DNA from: Castanea sativa
Lineage: Eukaryota > Streptophyta > Magnoliopsida > Fagales > Fagaceae
DNA length: 64,000 nt
Direction: 5' to 3'
Assembly: GCF_040712315.1 (NCBI RefSeq)
Contig: NC_134022.1
Location: 930,001-994,000, forward strand
Shown here: one piece after another, positions 35,261 to 47,600 of the stretch
Layout of the letters: the number at the start of each line of letters is the position of its first letter
Numbering within the stretch: position 1 is the stretch's first letter
Notes under the pieces: generated by a model
What the model was told of the DNA's origin: nothing
Databases searched by the model: none
Seen by the model: only the letters and a program-made list of their open reading frames with translations
Program-made: the position numbers and the translations under genes

Positions 35261-36640
35261 ACACTTGACGGCGTTTTAAGTTCTCGTTTGAGCTTGTTGA
35301 GCAAAAAATTTAAAAAGTAACGGCGAATCCTGTGTGTCCGTTAGTGGGAAACCGTTGAGAGAGACTGAGAGTATTTTTAAGAGTTGAACAACAAATGGTC
35401 TTTTTTGAGAGAAAATAAAAAATAACATATGGTCTTGAGCAGGGGAGGACAGTAAGGGTCCACATGTCTAGCCCATGTAAAGGTGCTGAGTCTGAGATGC
35501 AAGACTGATACTTGGTATGGGTGAAACTTTAGTATTGTATATTTGGTGTTGTAAAATGTAAATTAGATTTTTTTTATTTGAATTTAAATAAGTTCTGTGT
35601 CTTTTGAATTAAAATGTTTACATTTGATTCTCAAATAAAAAATGTTTACATTTTTTTTAACATATTGTCGTGAATATTATTAGGATGCTAGTAAATCAGC
35701 AACGATAACATTATTTATGTTTGAAATAATATATTTCATTTGTGTAAAATATTGTCAAACTTGTAAGATATTTTCTATTTATATAATATCTTTTGTAAAG
35801 GGTTGTAAAATGTGTTATCTTAAAAATTTTGGTAAGATATTTTACAAAGATACACAATGATCCTCCCCTTTCTTATTTGTTGAATAGGTTATTGGTGTCG
35901 TCGCTTCGATAACATGTACTAGCGATCCTACCACCAGAACTACAATTCTAATTGTAAAAGATGACATTCTAACGGTTGATGCCACCGTTCCAATGGCAGG
36001 TGTTGACATTCCAGCCATCGGAACCAACGGTGCTGGCAATTCAGTTCCTAAGTCGAAGGTTTTGGAGGTTTGTGCTTGATAAGTCTTACACGTCACATCA
36101 AATACTTGGAAATATTTTAACTTTGAAACAAAAGGAGGATTATTTGTTTTGATTAATATGACACAAGTAGTCTTATCTTTTCAATAGTAAATAAATTCAA
36201 AGTAAGCAAGCGTTTGAATTCAATTGAGGAACCTAATGTACTCGACCTAAGGTAATTGTACTCAAATTTTATCCATTATTTAAACATACAAGACATCTAA
36301 CTACTACTCTCATTCCCCTAGAGGATTCCTACTGCTTGCCATATATTATATTTAGTAACAAATTTACATAATCAAAAAAAAAAAAAAACCTCACAAACAT
36401 AATAATGTATTGCATAGTACTAACAAATAAACAATACCTCAATATACTTATGAGATATTGTGGTGGGCAAAAAGCGAAAGGACAAATTTAAGTATTTGAA
36501 GCTTGTTTTGCTATTTGCGAACACAATTAATTTATTTAGAGATGGGAAGTCAAGTCTATGTTTGAATACCTAATACAAGAATCCATAAGGCTTATATCTT
36601 ATGATTAAGAAACATATGGTGTTTTTCTCATTGATGTTCC
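35261..36640. other. intergenic; contains an orphan ORF remnant
   Basis: AT-rich sequence. About 35888-36080 is unusually balanced in composition and open on the plus strand (VIGVVASITCTSDPTT... to GAGNSVPKSKVLEVCA, then stop) and on the minus strand. It has no start codon or splice context that I can defend and matches no family I know. It could be a captured or decayed coding fragment. Confidence 0.35.
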
Positions 36641-36669
36641 TTTGAAAGCAAATGTAAGAAAAGTACAAG

Positions 36670-37200
36670 TGTTAGTCCTCGGGTCTGTTTCCAAGAAGAT
36701 GTTATAAAGATAAATGATCACTATCTCTCTCTTTTTTTCCTTTTTCTTTTCTCCTCACTTAGATGTTTTTCCTTGCCTTATATATTCAACTTCAATGCAT
36801 CCTAATCCTACACCTGGAGGGTTAAAATCACACTCCTATAATTTTTGTTCTATTTGGAACATACCAGTAAGTTTTATACTAAAATTTTAACTATGCCACC
36901 ACTATTCATGGTCACTTCCTCATTAATGTGACCAGATAAGTGGTTTTCTTGTATTTAATGCGGAGGGGATGGCTTTTAAACCATTTTTTCTTCATCTTTC
37001 TTGCATTCCGTGCAAAGTCAGTTTTCTTTCCTTTTGGTGGCTCGATTTTGTGCCCCTTCACACAGCTAGTGCTCGTCCTTCCGAGGTCCGAAGTATGTCC
37101 TCGGAATCTTCATCAAACAATTTACCCCAATCTATTTTCAAGTTGTGGGATCTCCGCCCTATTTACCTATTTTGGATTCTCGTCCCCCCCACAAATATTG
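36670..37200 (-). mobile_element. LTR-like fragment
   Basis: It starts near TGTTAGTCCTCGGGTCTG and contains the words TTAATGCGGAGGGGATGG and TATGTCCTCGGAATCTTC, similar in kind to the minus-strand LTR-1 copy (56635-57404) and the 17-kb fragment. The ends and target site are not clear. Just right of it, a 23-bp direct repeat (TGATTTAGGACTCAATTTAC) occurs twice at about 37297-37342. Confidence 0.4.
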
Positions 37201-37344
37201 TTCATCAAAAAAAAAAGAAGCTTTTTTCAATTTTATTTGTCTCCTTCACTTAGCTTGTGACTCCTTCTTTCTTCGTCTCTTAAGTGGACCGAGTTGATTT
37301 AGGACTCAATTTACACTTGATTTAGGACTCAATTTACACTTGAA

Positions 37345-38290
37345 CCGATAGGACTAGCTTGTTGAGTCTAGATTTTAAAACATTGGTGTGTGTATATATA
37401 GTTACACTAGATGAAACTCTTTGTGAAGTTCCATAACTTTTTATTGAAAGAGTATTTTCATAAATCATTTATTGGATTACATTATTTATGTGCTTGCAAA
37501 ATATTAAGATGATTGGAGATCAATAACAATCTCATCATAAAATGTTTAAATTTCAAGCTTTTTAACTTTAAAATTATTTACAAAACACAATTTTTTGGAT
37601 TAAATAGTAAGTAATATCAATATCTTTGTCTTACATATTAAGAGTAACAAAAATATGTAATCCTTCAGTTGGATTTCCAAAACATTAATCCTATAATTCA
37701 TAAAAAAAAAATTCTATTAAAAAAATTAGAAGCTTGTATAATATCATAAAGAGTTACATCAAATGTATAGTGAACTATATATATTAGTAAAGTATATTAT
37801 CGTCAAATAAGGGTCCATATCCTACCTACACCATAAAAACATTAATAGTAGGGATATCCAACCCGAAAAAGGTTTGGTATGAACTTGACAACTAACCCAA
37901 AAATGGGTTTATGAAATGCAAACTTTGTCGGTGCCGCTAGGCCTAGTGGAACTCTTGCCAAATCTAGGAGAGATCTCACCTGATTTGGCAGGAATCTCGC
38001 CAATTATGGAAAAATCTGACCAAATCTGGTAGAGATCTCTTTACATCTCTAAACGAAGTTCGAACAACTTATGGTGGTATTGAAGTTCAATGAAGAACGA
38101 TGGTATCTATTGAGTTCAACAAGTTAATTTCATTAGGTTTTCAAATGAGAAAAACTTGCCACTTCACCCGAGATTGTTCAATTTTGATGGTGAGGACCTA
38201 GCATTTGTATTGAGTGATGATCTTAGGCTTGGTTGACTTAAGGTTAAATGGATTTGTTGGGTCTAGTTATAGGTAGGACAACTTTACTTA
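37345..38290. other. AT-rich intergenic sequence, no gene seen
   Basis: There is no coding signal. The segment at 37850-38060 (GGTGCCGCTAGGCC, repeated AATCT(A/G)G(G/T)AGAGATCTC) looks like decayed repeat sequence without visible boundaries. Confidence 0.4.
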
Positions 38291-38291
38291 C

Positions 38292-38375
38292 TTGTGTCTT
38301 GGCCAAATAATAAAGAGTAATCATTATGAACACTTGACAAAGGTTCAAATCCTAACCTATTTCTATAATAGAATG
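38292..38375 (+). mobile_element. SINE relic
   Basis: It has a degenerate A-box region (TGTCTTGGCCAAATAATAAAGAG) and a B-box GGTTCAAATCC 35 bases later, followed by an A-rich end. A related copy without a clear B-box is at 39263-39340. Confidence 0.45.
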
Positions 38376-38399
38376 ACCATTTGTTTTTTGTATCTACAA

Positions 38400-38950
38400 A
38401 AAATAACCACATTACTTGATTCCAGAATCACAATGCATTTATAGTTAAATTATAATTACTTGCAGTTTTAACTTCAAAATGTTATAGTTTAATTAAAATT
38501 GACAAACACATGTTACAGCTTTAAAATTTATATATATACAGTTTGAATACATGTGTAGTGGAAAGAGGCTAGTGTATACTACTATAAAAAGATGGTTAAT
38601 CCCTACATTTTATCGATTTCATGTTTAAATTTTTATTGTTGTTGTGAAAAAACCTACATTGCTTGATTCTGTAAATTAGAACGCATTTATATCTAAACTA
38701 TAATTACTTGTGGTTACAAATTCAAAATGTTATAGTTTAATTAAAAATTAAAATTGCTAAACATGGGTTACAACTTTAAAATAATATATATTTTAAATAT
38801 GCATAGTGAAAAGAGGCCAATGTATACTACTATAAGCAAGTAGTTAAAATATATTTTATAACATTGAAATTTGGTGTAATTATCATGTTAATCCCTAAAT
38901 TTTAAACTTTATCAATTTCATATTTAAAGTTTTATTGTTGTTGTGAAAAT
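38400..38950. repeat. diverged tandem duplication, ~250-bp units
   Basis: The unit beginning near 38409 (ACATTACTTGATTC) repeats near 38656 (ACATTGCTTGATTC). Shared later words are TTCAAAATGTTATAGTTTAA, GTATACTACTATAA and TTTTTATTGTTGTTGTGAAAA. The second unit has an extra ~45 bp. AT-rich and non-coding. Confidence 0.75.
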
Positions 38951-39262
38951 AGTGCTTCCAACCACTATCATTAGTGGGAATGCCGTTGAAGTTCTCCTTA
39001 AAAATACATTGTTTAGTATTTTTTTATAAATTATAATACTAAGAAAAAAATACTAAATTTTCGTTTAACGAATAAAATATCTATAACAAAAAAAAGAGAA
39101 ATCTAACTTAAACATCATATAGTCAAATATCACACCAGTATTCTAGGTTCTCACCTTTTTATTTTCTCCTTTTGTTCATTTAACATTTTGAGGCAATAGT
39201 TTTTTTTTTTTATCCGAATAAGATATTTAAGGGTTTAAATCTTGATTATACTAAAAATTAAT

Positions 39263-39340
39263 TAGTATCTTGGTCTGATGATAAAGAGTAATTATCATGA
39301 AACAGACGTCATATATTAAAATTCTACTGTATCTATAATT
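39263..39340 (+). mobile_element. SINE relic
   Basis: Contains TATCTTGGTCTGATGATAAAGAG then CAGACGTCATAT and an A-rich tail. This aligns with 38292-38375 and resembles tRNA-derived plant SINE heads. Confidence 0.4.
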
Positions 39341-39350
39341 AAAAAAAAAT

Positions 39351-39458
39351 TAGAGTACTAGAGCTCCTATAAAAATAAAATTTATTGTACTAGGGTCTAA
39401 AAAATTAGAGTACTAGAGCTCCTATAAAAATAAAATTTATTGTACTAGGGTCTCTATA
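39351..39458. repeat. 55-bp tandem duplication
   Basis: TAGAGTACTAGAGCTCCTAT begins at 39351 and again at 39406; the two ~55-bp units are essentially identical, so the duplication is young. Confidence 0.85.
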
Positions 39459-39773
39459 TTAGAATCTAGCCTCACCTCTATTCTTCCCATTTAAAATAAA
39501 TGTGCATGTATTAGCATAGCCAAACTTGCCAAGCAAAGATAAAAAAATAAAGAAGTGCTTAAAGGTCTCACATCACATGTGCAACTAACTAGCAAATGAA
39601 ACCTAGTAGATTATTCAAACTGAAATGAATGCGATCGATGCACTCATTCTAAACTTGATGATTTGTAAACTTTTTGGCATTGCTTTTTTTTCAAAAAGGT
39701 CCTCATTGTCTTGACCAATACTTGAAATTCCTGTAGCCTAAAGCTAAAATAACATCCCAATTCGTTGCCATGG

Positions 39774-39776
<3 letters not shown>

Positions 39777-39812
<36 letters not shown>
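39777..39812. repeat. (TC)n microsatellite
   Basis: Uninterrupted TC dinucleotide run. The Leu-Ser ORF starting at 39765 runs through it and is not credible as a gene. Confidence 0.85.
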
Positions 39813-39816
<4 letters not shown>

Positions 39817-39983
39817 GCCATGCAGATGATTGGGTCAGAAAGCCATTAATAGTTGTATCCGAAACCTTTACAGCAACAGCTATGGGGTTAATAAAATATT
39901 TACTCCATCCTTTCAGGTTGATTGCAATGCAATTTAAAGTAGCTTCGTTGAAACATCCATCTATGATCTATGACGTACAATAG

Positions 39984-42900
39984 CTTATTTTTTGTGGCCA
40001 TCAATGATTTCAGAACTATCTAACGAGAGAACATCAATGTCAACATTGAATAACGAAGTTAATGCCACAACTTAATGATTAGATACCAGCTAGCTTAATG
40101 TACTCCATGGCCTTTGGCTGGAAAATAAAATAGATCTGAGAGGGTAGTCCGTAGTTCCTCCAACAGCAGTTTTTTTTTCTTTTTTTTTCGTTTTAAGAGT
40201 AGATTTAAATACATAATTGTATTACAATTTTTGTGTTTAGAAAAGATAATGTTACATGTTTGTATTTTAATTGTCAATGCAACTATTATATGTTGGGTCC
40301 AGCTTAGACCATACATTAACAAATTCGTTTTTGGAAAAATTATATCGAAAATTGAAAAAAATGTTAAAATTTTTTCAATTCCCGATAAATTTTTTTTAAA
40401 AAATAGTATATTGTTGTGTGTCCTTATGGCACACGTTAATAAAATCTTTATATATTTACAAAACCTTAGCTAATACTAGCCTCTGAGAACGCGCTCACGC
40501 GCGTGCTCAAAGGCTCTTCTATTTTTTTGGGTACAATTTAATAATTTGCATCAATTATAATTTGAGATTATTACATTTTCTAATAACAAAAAAAAACCTA
40601 GGAATGTGATAAAAAAACAAATTGATGTTTTGGCTGAAATATAAAAAAATTCTCATGAATAAATTGAGTCCAAAATTAAAGCTCCAAATAATTTAATGGA
40701 TTTGTTCACTTTTTATAACACTCAAAAGAACATAGTAGGGGGGGGGGGGGGGGAGGGACACCCATGTGTTAAATTAAAATTAACATTTAAAGAAATTTTT
40801 TTTAATAAACAGATGAGGGTAGTTTTAACAAAAGCAATTGTTAAGGAAGTTTGAAATTTTGTTTCTTTTTTGTTTTTTTTTGTTTTTTTTTTTTGGAAGG
40901 AAACGTGGGAAGCAACTTTTATAGTATTTTCTTTTACGGAATATTTTTAAACTTTGAAAAACTAATAGATATTTAAAAAATATATATTAACAGTTATGTT
41001 TATCCAAAAACTATTTGAATGTATTTGAAAGACCATGCCCATGATTTCCACAATTCTCTGTTGGAGGGTGTGGTGGTGTCATAGTGGCTAGTGGGTTTGT
41101 AATTGTACGTGAAATTTGATTTTTTTGAGATTGTTTCAATTTTTTTTTTAATCTATTTCTATTTCTTAATGAATTTAATTTAGAAATTTACTTGCTTATG
41201 GACTCTACCCCACCATTTCTTATTAGTATAGAAATGAAGATAAAATTTTCATTCCCACCCTTTAAAAAAAGACTCATCAATTAAACACTCATCAAACCGA
41301 CCAAATAAAATAAAATAAAAGATTAAAAAAGAAAAGAAAGAAAAGATAATGATAATAATAACAAAGTAAGGAAACCAAATATAAACCAAATACTATAAAA
41401 TAAATACTTACATTTTTGCCATTGACTACACTTCAAGTCTAAAGTTCAAACTGTCCATTGGAGTTGGAGGAAAGAGCACAGGATTGAGAAAATTGGAGAT
41501 TCGAAGAAGAAGCAATTTGAGTTTGAAAACTAATGTGAGTGTACTAAGAGTGTGATTGTATTTTATAGATAGTGTTTTATGTGGGAGTTAAAAAATCATT
41601 AATACCAAGTTTTGCCCCTATTTAGTTTTTTTCTTTTTTTGATATTTAGTTTTGTTATTGGATATACATTGATGGGTTGTTTAACTTATTTTTATATTAA
41701 AAAAAACTATAAAAGTATAGTTGTTTTGAAGAAGTGGATCAGTAGAAAAGTGTTTCTATTTTATAGGCAATGTTTTAGTGTAAGCTAGATATATATTTTT
41801 ACCAAATTGTCATTTAGTTTTGTCTCTACTTAAACCTAGGGGTGTAGGAGTATTTTAAAACAAAAAAAAAATCCGATCTAAGCAGGAAAAATTCCTTAAA
41901 TAGTAGTATAAATAATATACACCTTAATAAACTGTATCAAACTTCATATTTTTTTAGTATTTTATTTTATCTTTGATGAACAAAAAGAGAGGACGGGAGC
42001 GACCATTGTGACTCACTCCTGGGCGTGACTATAAGGACCATCTTATTTAAAAATGTTAGATTGAATCATAATTACTGTGATCTGAAATCACCACAGACCT
42101 CACCCTACCACTTGAAGAGCACCGGCAATTAGAGGCTCCTCAATCCAAGGAGTTCTTTAAATTTGCTGAGAGGGTAGTCTTTAAATTTATATAAACAACT
42201 CTGCTGTACTCGAATTATGTTGATCATGTCTACTCCATCTTCATCTCCATCAGGCACTATTATTACAACTTTAAAGGTTTCACTGTGCACAGATAATGAC
42301 ATATGCATGTAACTTGTGTACTAATGGACATAGCCAGAACTGTTCATCGTAAAAAACCTGAAAATAGGAGGAACCAACCAACCGTGACTAAGTAGGTACG
42401 AGTAGTTCTTTCTTTAGCCAAAGTTACTGCCAAAGTCATCTGATCCTCCCAACTGCACCAGGTACAATCCGTAAACCGTATGGTCCAATCAGATTGCACG
42501 GGTGAGCTTACTTAGATCCGCCGCTGGTCAAGGAATCAACACTGTTCAAAAATCCAAATTGGAATGTAGCAAAATCTTCAATGTTTCTCTAGTAAATAAC
42601 AACTGAGATTCTAAATAGGAACATTTTTTTTTTTTTCAATAATTTCATGGCAAAGTTTATAAGGTAAAAAATTGATAACATAGGTACAAATTTAAATAAA
42701 AACTAATAACATTTTTTTTACCACTTAAATTTTTTTATAAAATTTTTGTTGAAACTTGAAAGGTAACAATATTATTCAAAAGTATTTTTTGATACAAGAT
42801 AAAAATTTTATTTTAATATAATTTAAGTGTATATATATGAAGCTCATTCTTAAAGACTTAAACTCTGACCATTCTCTATACCTCACAAGCTACTTATAGA

Positions 42901-45401
42901 ATGACAATCACACTATAAACGTGCTTTATTTGAGTCCAAATCTTCTATCTCACTTTTCCTGCTCCACTCTATACTCTACCAATAAAAACTTACCACGTGT
43001 TCACCTAATTAATTAAATACTACTATTAATTAATAACGGTAGCATTAATAAGTCAATAATGATAGTATTTAATTACTTAGGTAAATACATGGTAAATTTT
43101 TATCGGTAAAGTATACAGTGGAACAGAAAAAGTAGGACAGAAGATTTAGACCCGCTTTATTTACTATTTAAAGGAACTTGGTTCCTGAGAAGTGTGTAAA
43201 TTTATTGTCCAGTATTTACTATAGCCTAAGTAAGCATGGTCAGAGTAAAACCAGACCTCCTTAATGTGGTCAGACCGTCAGAGTCAGAAGAAAAATAGTA
43301 CGGCAAGCAGACACTTAGCCACTGACTACCGGCTATGACCGGTGACTAAACGCTTGGGGTTGTCTCTCTTGGGAAGAGAGTAGTAGGTAATTATTTATTT
43401 TATTTTTTTAAAACAGAGAGAGATCAAGATTATTACTGGCTATTGTCGGTTGTCAGCAATGGTTTGAGTATGAAGTGTGTGGACTGTGGAGGGTGCTTTG
43501 GCAATGTGGAGAGAGAGAGAGAGAGAGAGATGGCTTTAACTTTAACCCACTACTGCCCTTGTCCTTAGCTTTATTCCTGGGGCTAACCTCTCTTTAAGCA
43601 AAGAATGCTTGGAATAGAGGGACAACCAAACCAACTCAGATATCCTATACTTCTCTCTCTCTCTCTGACTGCCACCAATAGTGTTCTTTTGACACTTATA
43701 TCTCTCCTTGTCTCTCTCTTTCTCTCTTAACTGGGTCTCTGCCACGTGTCAATATATGGAGGAGGGCCAAGCTTTAGATAAAGAGGGTTCTCTTACAAGA
43801 TCTTCTTAAGCAAGAAAAGCATAGTCAAGGTCCAAAGCCACTTCCCTCCTCACTCCAATAAGTTTGCTTACGAGGCAAATTCAAAAAAATCATTACTTTA
43901 AATGCCACTTTGCTATTTTTTTCATCTCTCTTTATCTCCTCTCTATGAATATATATGTAAAAGAAACAACAGTGATGCGAAAGTAATTTACTATTTCATT
44001 AAAATGGAGACAAACATCCCATCCCATCCCATCCATCCATGTGACTTGTAAGAATCAGGGACTAGTATCATTTTTTTTTTTTTCTTTATGTGCTTACTGG
44101 AACATTTCGAATGATGTATTTTAATTCAAATCGTTTAAAAAAATTTAGTTCTTAATTAAGCTTATTGTTCATCTTAATTCTTTTTCTCTTTTGGGGTGGG
44201 GCTTATCTTAATATTTGGGATGCAAACCTTTCAGTTAGGGCCTTTTATATTGATGATTAATTAAGCAGTGCATGTAGGTGACAATCTAAGCATAATGATG
44301 AAGTTTTCAAAAAATTTGAAAAAAAAAAAAAAAAAAAAACCCTGAATCTCTTTCTTTTTCAAGGGGAACAGAAAATATAGTAAAACAAAAGACAAACAAA
44401 CAAAATTTATAAGAGGCCCTAGAAAACATGAAGGACATGTTGGAGATTAGACTACTTTTAACGTTAGGAATGTTCGGTTTTCAAGTTTATAATAATGTAC
44501 TTTGAAAAGTGATTATAAAGACAATCACCGATCCTCTCTAAAGTAGATCTTCATCTCTCAATCCCCAAGTCTTTACCTATTTCCAATGTTTGATTTATTA
44601 CTTTGGTTATTAAAATCTTTTGATTTTGTGTTTCAGATAAAAACATGCTAACACCGCCCTGTTAAAAGAAGAGACCAATTGGACTGTCATACAATTATAT
44701 GAGCTTTTAAGCATTATCCGTACACCCTACTTATGTTTGCATGAAGCTACTGTAGATACGTGTTTTCACTTAGCTAGCTTTCTACTCGCAAAAAAAAAAA
44801 AACAAAAAATTTACGTACTATTTTCGACTTACTAATCGATGTGTTTTTTTTTTTGATGAACACTAATCGATGTGTTAATCACTGCAGGAATCCTTTTTGT
44901 TATATATGCTTGACTTGATTCCAAGGCTACCAAAGGTGCAGATACAAGCACTACAGGCCAAGGCAGGAATTTGATTGATTGAACGGCCAAGAAAATAACA
45001 AAGGTCATTTTTTTATATATAATTTGCCTTTCTGTTTCCAAGTAAAAGGAAACAGTATTTTCTAAATACTCAATTGCGTGCATACTGCAAAGGCATCAAT
45101 TTGTTCTATATTATTTTAAATTTACAGTCAATTTTTGTTAATCACTTGACAGTAAAGATAAAAAGGTTCGGTTAATGTGTGTCATTCATTTTTAGAAACA
45201 TTTTGTGAAGAATTGAAAAAATTTGATAAAACTTTTTCTATAAATGGTATACTATTGTGTGCCTTAAGAGCATATGTTAGTAAAATCCAAGATTAAATTA
45301 ACAGTAAGTTGAAAATAATACTTTAAAATATAGGAATCAACATAGTATTTTCACTTTTTTTTCAAAGTAATACTTTTGTACAATAATTAAAATAAATAAA
45401 A
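39984..45401. other. 5.4-kb gene-poor intergenic region
   Basis: No conserved protein words or splice-consistent exon series were found. It contains a G homopolymer (about 40738-40753), AG/CT-rich stretches at 43509-43529 and 43652-43670, and a G-box/ABRE-like CCACGTGTC at about 43743. The block 43230-43870 is less AT-rich than its surroundings and could be a transcribed non-coding locus or promoter, but nothing identifies it. ORFs at 40095-40473, 43542-43745 and 44832-45083 are on simple or AT-rich sequence. Confidence 0.5.
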
Positions 45402-45410
45402 TTAACGATG

Positions 45411-45618
45411 GGAAAATTATTGTGTACTCTCAGAATACCATAAATATGTACTCCCTCTTCTCACATGAATGGTAGGTCTCACTAATTAGGAAAATTATTA
45501 GGTACTCAGGGAGTACACAATAATTTCTCCACTAATTAAATTCATGGTAGGACTTACTATTTATGTGAGAGTGAAGAATACGAATTTATGATACTTCGAA
45601 AGTACCTAATAATTTTTC
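45411..45618. mobile_element. foldback MITE with perfect 9-bp target-site duplication
   Basis: A 208-bp element flanked by TTAACGATG at 45402-45410 and 45619-45627. The ends GGAAAATTATTGTGTACTCT and (inverted) AGTACCTAATAATTTTTC are related. An internal inverted pair (GAAAATTATTAGGTACTC and GAGTACACAATAATTTCTCC) makes a nested hairpin. The 9-bp duplication suggests a Mutator-like origin. No ORF. Confidence 0.85.
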
Positions 45619-45703
45619 TTAACGATGAAGGTAAGTTAATTTAAACACACTAAAAGGAATATAAAGTGCTCCAACATCAATTATATGGGTTAGGCATATA
45701 ACA

Positions 45704-46490
45704 ATGGTCGCCGCTTCAGAGGGTTACACGAATGAGGGGAAAAAACAAGCAAAAAAAAAAAAAAAATCTATTTCAAATCTGGTCTATTTCCTATTAAAAA
45801 AAATATTGTCTATTTCGTTTCTTTTTTGGTCTATATTAAAATTTACAACTCTAAAAATATATAATTTGCTAAATCATTTGAAATTCTAAACGATGTGGCA
45901 ATCTATACACAAGCTGTCAAATTTAAAAAATAAAAAATTTGAATCATAAAATGGACAAAATGAACCATTTTTGAAATAGGGAGAATTCTATTACTGGTTA
46001 GGCACGTGACATTGGCTACACACCCATAAAGCTTCACCCTTTGCAAAGCCCCCGCCAAAGTTTAATAAGTATTCTCTAAAAAAATTTAATATTAAATATG
46101 AATTCAATTAAATATTCTCTCGTAGACAAACACTAAAACTTCATTATTAGCTAATTTTCAACAAATGAATAGAAAAAAAAAAATTTTCCTAGAAGACTAC
46201 AACTAACATGAAAGTTCACAAATTTCGAATCTTTTATCAGTCGCTAAACACTAGTGTCTAATTTAAATACACTTCTTACACACACCACCTCAACAGTAGC
46301 CTAAACCTACTACTCCTCAAAATATGAAATAGAAAAAGAATGGGTGAGCTTGATAGTTCAGCAAATAACCAAAATCCCAACTAGCTAAATCATTTATTTC
46401 ATCTTTATAGATCTCCATGTAGGACTGATTTGCACGCAAAGAGCTCGATCCACGTCCTAATGTGTAGAACAATGAATTATAAAAATTATT
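45704..46490. other. intergenic, no gene seen
   Basis: AT-rich sequence. The 61-codon ORF at 45704-45889 is mostly a poly-A run (Lys repeat) and AT-rich text. Confidence 0.4.
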
Positions 46491-46493
46491 TAA

Positions 46494-46693
46494 GGTCTGT
46501 TTGGATATCGCTTATTGTTGAAAACTCAAAACACTTTAGCAAAATAATTTTTAAATGTGTGAATAATACCGTAGGACCCAGTTTTAAAGTTGCTTTTGCT
46601 GAAAAAAATATTTGTGGATCCCGCGAACAGTACACAGGACTCACTAAAAAAATGTTAGCTGCTGAAAAACACGCAAAATGCACTTCCCAAACG
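46494..46693. mobile_element. Tourist-like MITE, family 1 (copy f)
   Basis: A 200-bp element from GGTCTGTTTGGATATCGC to CACTTCCCAAACG, flanked by TAA at 46491-46493 and 46694-46696. The interior words AGCAAAATAATTTTTAAATG and GCGAACAGTACAC are shared with copies b-e. Confidence 0.78.
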
Positions 46694-46696
46694 TAA

Positions 46697-47600
46697 GCTT
46701 ACTCCCAAATTCCAACAAATTTCATTAAAAAAAAAAGTTGTTACAAAAGTCAATTTTAGATTATGTAGTTGCACCTTTTTTTTTTCATGAAGTATCCCTT
46801 GAACTATTTTGAACAAATCTTGCACTAAAAAATTATAAAACCCTTAGTAAACAAGCCATGCATACTGTTTGTTTGCCCATAAGTAAACATAGTACCTACA
46901 GCAAAGAAAGAAAATAAAGACATCAATCATGCGAGATTGTAAAGCCAATGCATATAATTATGAAAAGCCAAGATATACACCCTACCCAAAACAAAAATAA
47001 ACAAGATCTAAACAAGATAGACATAGATCTAAAAAGGAGAACACATATTCACCATATTTTTTCAATATCAATCTATGCATGCCTATAACAAGGCTTCATC
47101 ATACTCTTGCTTGTTTCAATCATCTTTGCAATCACGTGTTTTGGATTATGTAAACTCTTGAATGATATGATATAGTTATTGGTCACCACAATTTAGAAGA
47201 CTAGTTTTATCGGACAGGTTAGATGCCTAATACCTTTCCAATCCTGTAACTTAGCCTTCAAACTTATATCAGGAATTGGTAGATTAGGATTTTCCTTTGT
47301 AATCTTCTCCTTTTAGATTGTACTTAAGAATCAAAATTTTGTACTTTTTGTTTTAGAATGTATCTAGGACAAAAGCAATGTAATTTGTGGTTATTATCAA
47401 CGAGATGTACTTTTTTCAATTTATCAATAAAAATACACTTTTCAATTTGATTTTCTTATTCTTCCCATTAAATAAATTGTGACTCTATTGTAAAACTCTT
47501 GACCTAGGAGGGATGATAATAACAGTAGAACCTTCAATGTCTCTTGAGAGGCATCAACATGACTCCACCCACTCGCGTGAGTTAAGTGCCAAAACTTTGA
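46697..47600. other. intergenic with retroelement-like text, unassigned
   Basis: No gene. Around 47210-47430 a series (GGACAGGTTAGATGCCTAAT... then TTTATCAATAAAA) looks like the 3' part or LTR of a retroelement, but no partner or boundary was found. Confidence 0.35.

Noticed and set aside
38340..38360. CRISPR-like or bacterial repeat signals among the many short repeats
   Set aside because: Repeats are plant MITEs, SINE relics and tandem duplications; no regularly spaced repeat-spacer structure exists.
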